Positions 29,771 to 36,963 of a stretch of 54,608 bases of DNA are shown one piece after another (the stretch's first letter is position 1; every line of letters starts with the position of its first letter). The stretch is taken from positions 1 to 54,608 of the forward strand of contig JAKTTS010000041.1 in assembly GCA_030560485.1 (NCBI GenBank), in the 5' to 3' direction. The notes under the pieces are model-generated. The model was not told the DNA's origin, searched no databases, and saw nothing but the letters and a program-made list of their open reading frames with translations. A program made the position numbers and the translations under genes. This DNA comes from Ascoidea tarda (nom. inval.) (lineage: Eukaryota; Ascomycota; Saccharomycetes; Ascoideales; Ascoideaceae).

Positions 29771-30813
29771 GGTTTAAAAAATGGGAAAATTAAAAAGAAG
29801 ACAGTGAAGGGGAAAAAAGAAAAAGAGGAAAAAAAATATGGAGGTTGAATGGAGCAGAAATAACGAGTTACAAAGAGAAAAAACAGGAGATTATATATGA
29901 TAAAAGTACAAGGAAAGAACAATAGAAGAAAGAAAAAAGAAAAATAAGGAATAATTTATAGAAAACAATCAAACATGAAAGGAGCTCATGGTCTACTCTT
30001 TGTGGACTAGCGTTTTTCGTTTATAATTTAGGATTTAGAATTCAAACAAGTTAATTAGAACTGGTGCAGAAATAACAGTGTTGTGGTAAAATGGTGAAGT
30101 GAAATAGTATAAATCGAAAAGGGCAATAATCAGTAAAAAAGAAATCCGAGAGCAGTAAAGTTTGAGCAGAGCTTGAGTAGAGTTTGTGTCAAATTACCAC
30201 ATGATATCGATGAGAAGCAGCTTTATTTTGTCTGACAAAGCTTTGACAACCTGGGCGGCGCATTGCAGGCGGGGTGTTTTGTGCTGCAAGCAGTGCGCCA
30301 GCAGCAGAAAAACAGTGTTTTTGCGGGTGCACTTCTAGAAAGCAGGAAAGCTTCGCTCACAAAGCAGATGGGGTGATTTCTGTGTGGGTGCTAGTTCGCA
30401 ACCTGCTCACCAAGCGCTTTGTAGTGGTCTGTAAGGGCTCTTTGTAAGGGCTCTTTCTTCAGCTTCCAAATGGCAACATTCGTCCAAAGCAGTCTTTGTT
30501 GAGCCTCTGCCGGTTGTTTGGTATCTTGTTGTATTGTTATCTCATTTCCTCATGATTATCTACCGTTTTTATGCACCTGCCCTTTTGTGCTCGCTTCTTG
30601 GTCCCGGTGCGTTGTTCACGCTCTTCACGCTGTTTGCGTTGCTTCCGTCCCGCACGAGAATAGCGTCACGCTCTTTTCAGCGGTGTGAAACTGTGAATCT
30701 TTCAAAGAGCAATATTTCACTTCCTCTGCCAATACTGCTTTTATCATCGCTTTTGTGCCTGTTTTCCCCTGTTTTTCTTTCCTTGTATCGTTTTCCTCTT
30801 CAAGCAATTTCCT
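29771..30813. promoter_or_regulatory. Divergent promoter, unrecognised gene / TAN1
   Basis: About 1.04 kb. The left part (29771-30180) is A-rich on the plus strand. The right part (30180-30760) is G+C-rich with many TGTTT, GCTTT and CTGC words, and includes GTGTTTTTGCG at 30315-30325. Overlapping short ORFs on both strands look like composition effects. Confidence 0.6.
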
Positions 30814-31762
30814 ATGTCCTCCAATAAGAGAAAACCCACTGACAAAAGCAAAACAAGAAAAAAAGTATGTATCTCTCCCATCCAACACCCGCCCATCGCT
30901 AAAACCTTGTTTTCCTCCTCCATTGCTAACCACCCATCTTCACTCACAGTACAAATTTGCTTCTTCTTCAATTGATCCAGGCACCATAGGCTGCTATGCT
31001 ACTTGTCAACGAAACAAAGAACCTGTCTGCAGAAAGGAATTGTTAGATCTTTTTGCTGAGAAACTTCTCCAGTTTTATCCTGCAACAGATGACTCATCTT
31101 CTACCACCTCTCCCTCACCCACTGCCAAACCTCTATCGATTGAGGACTCAATCAAAAATGAGTTACAACTCCTAAATCCCCCCAAAAATACAAATCACAA
31201 TACCACTACTACCACCTTTGTTTCAAATTCAAACCCAAACCCAAACCCGAACCCAGTTTCAACTATTAACCTTGAATGTGACTGCTTGAATTTTTTCAAA
31301 TTTAAAAAACCCATAATCCCTACTCAATTCGTTGAAAAAATTTGCAATGAACTCTCTCAAAATAATGATTTCAAGAAAACTAAATACACTTTTAAATTAA
31401 TCCCAATGGACTATTCTTGCTCTGCCTCTTTACCTGAAATCAAAAAATTAATTTCCATCGCTTTGGATCCCGTTTTCAACTTATCTTCGTCCTCATCTTC
31501 AATTCCTTATAATTACACAATCCAATTCGAAAAGAGAAATTTTAATTTGTTTTCAAGAGATGATTTAACAAATCTAATCAATGAACATATATCAACCTCA
31601 TCATCATTAAATCATAATTTTGTTTGGAAAAATTATGATAAAACAATTATCGTTTCTGCTTTCAAAAATAATTTCGGCCTAGCCGTTGTAAATAACTACT
31701 CTAAACTATCAAAATTCAATTTACAGCAAATTTTTCTTAAATCACAATCAAAAGAAACTTAA
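30814..31762 (+). CDS. TAN1: tRNA cytidine acetylation adaptor Tan1, spliced
   Basis: Exon 1 (30814-30864) encodes the basic start MSSNKRKPTDKSKTRKK. Exon 2 (30950-31762) continues YKFASSSIDPGTIGCYATC. The spliced product has 287 residues (289 in S. cerevisiae). LDPGTSGIYATC-like and CDCLNFFKFKKPIIP blocks match Tan1. The C-terminal THUMP domain (about 130-260) contains YTIQFEKRNFNLFSRDDLTNLINEHI and LKNYDK-like WKNYDKTIIVSAFKNNFGLAVV. Tan1 binds tRNA and directs the acetyltransferase Kre33 to make N4-acetylcytidine 12 in tRNA-Ser and tRNA-Leu. The Asn-Pro run NPNPNPNP near residue 105 is a local repeat. Confidence 0.95.
30865..30949 (+). other. TAN1: Spliceosomal intron in TAN1
   Basis: An 85-base intron. 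Donor GTATGT, branch TGCTAAC at 30924-30930, acceptor CACAG. It follows codon 17 in phase 0, and splicing joins RKK to YKFASSS as in the family. Confidence 0.93.
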
Positions 31763-31778
31763 ATTCTTGGTTTTATAT

Positions 31779-31814
31779 ATTCAAAATATTCAAAATATTC
31801 AAAATATTCAAAAT
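31779..31814. repeat. 9-bp tandem repeat (ATTCAAAAT)
   Basis: Four exact copies inside the 74-base gap between the convergent TAN1 and DUG1 stop codons, so it probably overlaps both 3' ends. Confidence 0.9.
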
Positions 31815-31836
31815 TACTTTTATTTTACAAATAATT

Positions 31837-33402
31837 TCATTCATTTTCTCCATAATAATGTAAATACGCACACAAAGTTTTAGTACCTTGGATATAATTC
31901 GAAATATTCAACTTTTCATTGATCGAGTGGGCTCCATCATCCCCCCTTCCCATTGGTAGCAACAAAACATTACTTTTCAACTCGTTTTCAAATGTCAACG
32001 TAATTGGAATCGACCCTCCTTCTCTTGTAAAATCTGGCTCAACTCCCCAAACTTTCTTTGTAGCCTTTGATGCTGCTCTAAAACTTTTATTGAATGGATC
32101 GCTCACCCAATAATCCCCATCATGGATTAATTCACATTTACATTCATTTAATGAATTCAACTCTTTGAACTTATGATTAACAAATTTTATAACCAATTCG
32201 GTTAATTTGTTGGAGTCAATATCGGGAACAGTTCTAATGGAAAACTTCCCAATGACTTTTGATGGAATAACAGTTTTAGCACCAGATCCACTAAAAGCGC
32301 CTTCAATTCCATGTAACGATAGTGATGGATATCTCCATCTATGCATCAAGATATCCTTTTTAGATGAAAATAATGATGTCTTTGATCCTGATGCCGCATT
32401 TAATTCATCAACATCAAATTCAATTTGTTCATATAACTTTTCCTCGGTTTCAGTAACAGGAGCAACCATTTCTTTAATTCCAGGAATCAAAATATTCCCT
32501 TTATTGTCAACCAATGTTGACATGATTTGAATTAAATCGGTCATTGGTTCTGCTATACAGCCTCCAAAAATACCCGAATGTAAATCAGCGCCAGGTCCCT
32601 TTACTATGATTTGGTAATAATTGCAACCTCTTAAACCATAGGTCAATACTGGTTTTTTAGTTCCAAGCCAATAGTTATCGGAAATGCATACATCGTTTGT
32701 ATTTTTGAAATACCCTTTTGCTTCATCTTTAATCAACTGATCTAAACCCAATGAACCACTTTCTTCCATGCCCTCAAAGCAACAGATTAAATTAACAGGT
32801 AGAGGAATGCCTAATTTTTTGTGAGCTTCAATTACATTCAACCAACCCATAACCGGACCTTTATCGTCTGTGGAACCTCTTCCAATCAACTTGTCGTTTT
32901 GTTCATCAACAACCAAAGTGAATGGATCAGAGTTCCATCCATCTTCAATTTGTGCAGGTTGGACATCAGCATGACCATAGATTAGCAAAGTCTTTTTTTG
33001 TGGATCATTTCCAAATTTTGCCAACACAATTGGTGGCAAAGGTAAGTTAGAAATTGATACAGGAGGAGGTTGGATTCCCAAGTCCCTTAATTGAATATCT
33101 GTTGCGTCAAGTTTGATTAGTTCATCCTTAAGAAAGGTAGCCATTTTGAACACCTCTGGTCTCAAGGTTTCATCTCCAGAAACCGATTTGATTGCTACAG
33201 CTTTTGATAATCTATCGATAAAAGATGGCTTCAAGTCATCGATCGTCGAAAATAACTTTGATATTTTGGACTCTGTTGACATTGTTTTGAATTGGTGGTT
33301 AAGAGTAAAAGGATAATGAAGTAGTGATAAATTTAAAATTCTATAGGAACAATTGATTCTACTTTGATATAGGCGAGATAGCAATGCAGTGCTTTTGTTC
33401 AT
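31837..33402 (-). CDS. DUG1: Cys-Gly metallodipeptidase Dug1, with possible mitochondrial long form
   Basis: An M20-family dipeptidase. Metal-site motifs are YGHADVQPA, GRGSTDDKGP, CFEGMEESGS, SDNYWLG and the C-terminal GRGDDGAHSINE. Long matching blocks with S. cerevisiae Dug1 include TKKPVLTYGLRGCNYYQ and DILMHRWRYPSLS. The enzyme cleaves Cys-Gly in glutathione degradation and needs zinc or manganese. Two in-frame ATGs occur. The one at 33282 gives 481 residues, exactly the yeast length. The one at 33402 adds 40 residues with Arg, Ser and Leu but no acidic residue, resembling a mitochondrial presequence. I find no CTG codon among about 50 leucines. Confidence 0.96.
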   Translation of the reverse strand: MNKSTALLSRLYQSRINCSYRILNLSLLHYPFTLNHQFKTMSTESKISKLFSTIDDLKPSFIDRLSKAVAIKSVSGDETLRPEVFKMATFLKDELIKLDATDIQLRDLGIQPPPVSISNLPLPPIVLAKFGNDPQKKTLLIYGHADVQPAQIEDGWNSDPFTLVVDEQNDKLIGRGSTDDKGPVMGWLNVIEAHKKLGIPLPVNLICCFEGMEESGSLGLDQLIKDEAKGYFKNTNDVCISDNYWLGTKKPVLTYGLRGCNYYQIIVKGPGADLHSGIFGGCIAEPMTDLIQIMSTLVDNKGNILIPGIKEMVAPVTETEEKLYEQIEFDVDELNAASGSKTSLFSSKKDILMHRWRYPSLSLHGIEGAFSGSGAKTVIPSKVIGKFSIRTVPDIDSNKLTELVIKFVNHKFKELNSLNECKCELIHDGDYWVSDPFNKSFRAASKATKKVWGVEPDFTREGGSIPITLTFENELKSNVLLLPMGRGDDGAHSINEKLNISNYIQGTKTLCAYLHYYGENE

Positions 33403-33570
33403 AGTATAGATTTCTACATATAAGAAATGGAGTTGTGTTGTAAAATTCCGACTGGTAAATGTGTTGTGCTCCTCCGCGTAAAATTTTTCAAGCTATCTCA
33501 CAAACAACGAAAGCAGCCAGACTAAAACAAAGCGTAGGACCACTAATAATTGGTGGTATTATGTTAGCGA

Positions 33571-33867
33571 CTACTTATTTTCTCTAGCGACAGAATTGCT
33601 GAAATACAGCTTATCAGAACAGGCTTGTTTAACTCTTTCAAGCACCTTCTTGTTGTTGACAACAAACGGATTGTCGATGGCTTTCTCGAGCCAGTCATCA
33701 GAATGAATAAAAGGGCCATTGAGATAGAACTTCTCAAGCTCTTTCTGGAACTCCTCCTCAGGCTGTCCTTTGCGCTGTTTCAACTTGCCCGAGGTGGTTC
33801 TGAGAACAACAGAGGCATCTGGCTCACTGCTGAGAAGTCTTGCTGATATTCTGCCCACACTCGACAT
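33571..33867 (-). CDS. Small mitochondrial-looking protein, 98 residues
   Basis: Not recognised. The N-terminus MSSVGRISARLLSSEPDAS resembles a mitochondrial presequence (Arg, Ser, Leu, no acid before E15). The rest is a compact charged domain: GKLKQRKGQPEEEFQKELEK, FYLNGPFIHSDDWLEKA, then a lysine-containing helix. The composition matches real genes here, the ATG is followed by a full frame, and the gene sits between DUG1 and MPS2 with proper spacing on both sides. I judge it a genuine small gene whose function I cannot give. Confidence 0.7.
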   Translation of the reverse strand: MSSVGRISARLLSSEPDASVVLRTTSGKLKQRKGQPEEEFQKELEKFYLNGPFIHSDDWLEKAIDNPFVVNNKKVLERVKQACSDKLYFSNSVARENK

Positions 33868-34350
33868 CTTTGAGAACAGATAGCTGTGCTTGGACAGTGG
33901 AAAGAGCGTTTTTTTGACAGGTCGCGAGCACCATACTGGGCCGCTGCCGTCCCGCTGGAGCAGGGATTGTCATGTGGCTTGACTGATTTTTTGTGCCCAA
34001 GGACGGTGATCCGCAGCCAAAAGGACCCAATTATCCAGGATGCGACCACTGTTTGGGGATACTTTCAACACGAAGGGCAAGTGCCAAATAATGGCTGCAG
34101 TTGGTGTCTTGTCTTTCAATCCAAAGAGCTGTTTCTAGCGTGTTGATCATGCTGCGAGATTTGTTGTAACAGAGTGGACAAACAGTACTTTAGATTTTTA
34201 GATTGGTGAAATTTGCATAAAGACTATTAATCTACTTTGGTTTCAGATTGCTTTTTCTATTTTCTACAAAACAACACAAAAAAGGCATATCTATAGTACT
34301 TTTAATAAGTCTCATCTTGGATTTATATTTTTAGATAGTGAAGCATACCA
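33868..34350. promoter_or_regulatory. Upstream region of the 98-residue gene
   Basis: About 480 bases. The first 280 are strongly G+C-rich (for example GGGCCGCTGCCGTCCCGC near 33939-33956); the rest is AT-rich and includes the MPS2-like gene's 3' side. ORFs on both strands in the GC part are shadows. Confidence 0.55.
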
Positions 34351-36339
34351 CTACATGAAATACCAATGGAAATCATCTTCTCCATCTTTTTCTGCCATTT
34401 GAAGATAGTTTGGCTCGTAAAAAAAAATCCTTACAAAATAATACACAAATCCAACTACAATCAACGCAACAGCTTTAAATTTCAAATTATTCCTGGAACT
34501 GTAAAATGGCTTTTTCATAATCAATGGACTATCATATAGTTTTGCATGCAGTTCAAATATTGAATTCTGTAATTGGCATTTCAAGTTTTCCATTTCATGG
34601 ATATAAACTTGTTTTTCTTTCGAATAGTTTTTTAACATCTTTAGAGTTTCTATAAGTTTCTCCTTATAAAAATTGGTTTCTGTTTCCATTTGGAATTTTC
34701 CAATTTGATTTTTATATTTATCAGAAAACCGTATAACAGAATTGTGATTCTTTTGCCGTGTTTCTTCCCCTCCAATTAGATCTTGAGATGGACTTTGAGT
34801 TTTTTCAATATCTTTTACATCTTCTATATTATCGCCAACAATGGGAACTCCACTATTCATAACTGAGTAATTATTTGGCTTATTAATCAGTTCTTTACTT
34901 TGATCATTTTGAGTCTTTTTTGTTTCATATAGTCTACGCAATATTTGACTATTTTCTTTTTCCATTTCAGCAATATATTTTTCTGTGCTTTTATTTTGAT
35001 TTGTGGCTTCTCTTAGTAGTTGTTGATTTTTGTTTAATTTTTCATTCAAATCTTGAAACCTAAGTTCCATAGACTCTATCAATTTATCTCTATGATTAAT
35101 TTCAGCGTCTTGTTTTTCGTTTTGGGATGCTAATTGCGCTATTTGAACTTGTAACTTTTTAACAATCTCGAATGGGTCTCCCTCTATTTTTGACTTATAA
35201 ATTTGATTTGAATGAGTTTCGTTATTCTCATCGTTTTTCTCCTCATTGTCATCATGACCACTGTAATCGACTGAAGCAGCAGAAGAAGCAGAAGAAATAG
35301 AACTTTCAGTCTTAGTAGAAATAATATCAGCATCCGTATCCTTGCGTATACCATGAAAATTCCTATTGAAAATATTGTTGCTCAATCCCAATTTCTCTTT
35401 ATTATCTTTTGAGTTACTCATAGAATTTGTGGTCATAGACAGAAACCGAGAATGTTTTGAATCGATAAACTTGAAATTCGAATTGGATAATGATTCCATA
35501 GGCAAGGGAGTTGAAGTGATTATAATATCATTATTGTCATTCTCATTTTCATTGTCATTATTATCATTCTTACCGTTATCAATTTCAATTAATTTCAGAG
35601 CATTGGTTTCTTTAAAGTTATCTTTTGTGTTTAAAATGTGCTTTTTCAGTGAGATATTGAATTTATTTCGTTGTTCACCACTGTCATTATTAAAATCTCC
35701 TTGCTGAGTGGCATCAGCCTTGAAAGAAGACGTGTAGGAAGCCTTGTTATCAGGTGTACAAAATTCAAGAGGAATAATTTTATCATCATCATTAATGTCA
35801 TGTTTATCATTAATCAGGTCGCCGCCCTGATTTGGTTTTCCTGGCAAAACTGGAGCAATAAATAGGTTATCAAATAACTCTTTAAACTCTGATTTTGTAA
35901 CCGGAATTTCTTGGTTAGATTCTGCCATTGAATCTATTAAAATTTTGACATTTTCAAATTGAAATTTCTTAGCATTACCAGAGAGACCACTACAGTGATT
36001 ATTCAACAAATATTCAATCACTGCAAATACCTTTGAAAAGTCCTTTGCCTTGATTTGATTTCGATTCTGAGAATCAATCTGGTTCCATGCTATATCCACC
36101 ACTTCAGCTAATGATGGAAATGTATGGATTTTCTGAAGATGGCAGTCTGAAGAGCGAAAATTGAGATGGTCTTCTTGAGAACTGTTGTGAGATTTGAAAG
36201 ACAGATCTGTTATCTGGTCACTATGAGATTCTAGTTGATGAACACCAGTGGCAAGAAAATTAAAGTCTATTATATCTTTGATGTCGAAGTCATCGATAGT
36301 GTCTTGGTACCTACCAACTATCCCCTGGATGGAATCCAT
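34351..36339 (-). CDS. MPS2: MPS2-like spindle-pole-body membrane protein
   Basis: A 662-residue protein. Near residue 85 the block DIAWNQIDSQNRNQIKAKDFSKVFAVIEYLL resembles the Mps2 N-terminal EYAWGQIDKP...KDLPKLIEIIENIF. It is followed by VTKSEFKELFDNLFI, matching HKEEFDDIFFNLV. A long acidic, Asn-rich disordered part follows (about 170-385), then coiled coils (about 390-480 and 555-600) and one C-terminal membrane segment (about 619-637, AVALIVVGFVYYFVRIFF). The architecture matches Mps2, which anchors the duplicating spindle pole body in the nuclear envelope with Bbp1. S. cerevisiae Mps2 has 387 residues; the difference is the disordered insert. The assignment rests on weak N-terminal similarity plus architecture. 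Confidence 0.6.
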   Translation of the reverse strand: MDSIQGIVGRYQDTIDDFDIKDIIDFNFLATGVHQLESHSDQITDLSFKSHNSSQEDHLNFRSSDCHLQKIHTFPSLAEVVDIAWNQIDSQNRNQIKAKDFSKVFAVIEYLLNNHCSGLSGNAKKFQFENVKILIDSMAESNQEIPVTKSEFKELFDNLFIAPVLPGKPNQGGDLINDKHDINDDDKIIPLEFCTPDNKASYTSSFKADATQQGDFNNDSGEQRNKFNISLKKHILNTKDNFKETNALKLIEIDNGKNDNNDNENENDNNDIIITSTPLPMESLSNSNFKFIDSKHSRFLSMTTNSMSNSKDNKEKLGLSNNIFNRNFHGIRKDTDADIISTKTESSISSASSAASVDYSGHDDNEEKNDENNETHSNQIYKSKIEGDPFEIVKKLQVQIAQLASQNEKQDAEINHRDKLIESMELRFQDLNEKLNKNQQLLREATNQNKSTEKYIAEMEKENSQILRRLYETKKTQNDQSKELINKPNNYSVMNSGVPIVGDNIEDVKDIEKTQSPSQDLIGGEETRQKNHNSVIRFSDKYKNQIGKFQMETETNFYKEKLIETLKMLKNYSKEKQVYIHEMENLKCQLQNSIFELHAKLYDSPLIMKKPFYSSRNNLKFKAVALIVVGFVYYFVRIFFYEPNYLQMAEKDGEDDFHWYFM

Positions 36340-36963
36340 TTTTCTCGACCTGCTTCTTCAGTGTGATGCAAAAGCTGTGGTGGGTGATATAACAGCTTCA
36401 ATACAGGTTTGCTCAAGTATTGAACAAGAGATAGGAGGTTTGGAGTGCAATGATGGGCATTTTCCAGTCTCCAGCTCACTTTTCTCTGGCACTGGCTCTC
36501 AGAAACAGGTGTTTTTGCGGCCCACAAACACGACAGGACGTGGAGCATTTTTCAGCGTTTCTGGAGACATTTGCACAGAGCACTTCTTTGCTGGTCTGTT
36601 GCTGATTCATTTGTCTTTCATTTGTCTTTCATTTGTGATTGATGGGTTTGTTGCTTCTTGGTGTTGTGCAGCTGTTGATGTCGGGGCTATTCTGGACAGA
36701 TCAAACACGTGTTTAGTTCACAGAAACAGGTTATTTCCAAAACACATGTGCAGACTCTCTCATAATTGGTAAAAACATAGTGAATGTGCACGCGTATTTC
36801 TGAGCAAGTGGGATGTGAAATGAAGCTGCTGTTGATCGTTTTTGTGTCTACTGGTGTATGTTCAAAAGGAGCGTTTTCTGCTTCCTATTTATTTATTGCA
36901 CTGCTTCTCTTGCAACAAATCTCCAATTTCTCCAGTTGATGCACCACATTCATTTTTTCAGCT
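36340..36963. promoter_or_regulatory. Divergent promoter, MPS2-like / SEC10
   Basis: About 620 bases, G+C-rich from 36340 to about 36600. It contains GTGTTTTTGCG at 36509-36519 and one perfect ACGCGT (MluI cell-cycle box) at 36790-36795. A 174-codon ORF on the plus strand is a shadow of the promoter and the MPS2-like 5' end. Confidence 0.55.
36790..36795. promoter_or_regulatory. ACGCGT, candidate MCB element
   Basis: A single MluI cell-cycle box, bound by MBF at G1/S in S. cerevisiae. Its place in the promoter of a spindle-pole gene makes periodic expression plausible, but one copy is weak evidence. Confidence 0.3.

Noticed and set aside
36248-36772. 174-codon ORF antisense to the MPS2-like start
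   Set aside because: Composition follows the GC island, and it overlaps a better-supported gene and promoter.
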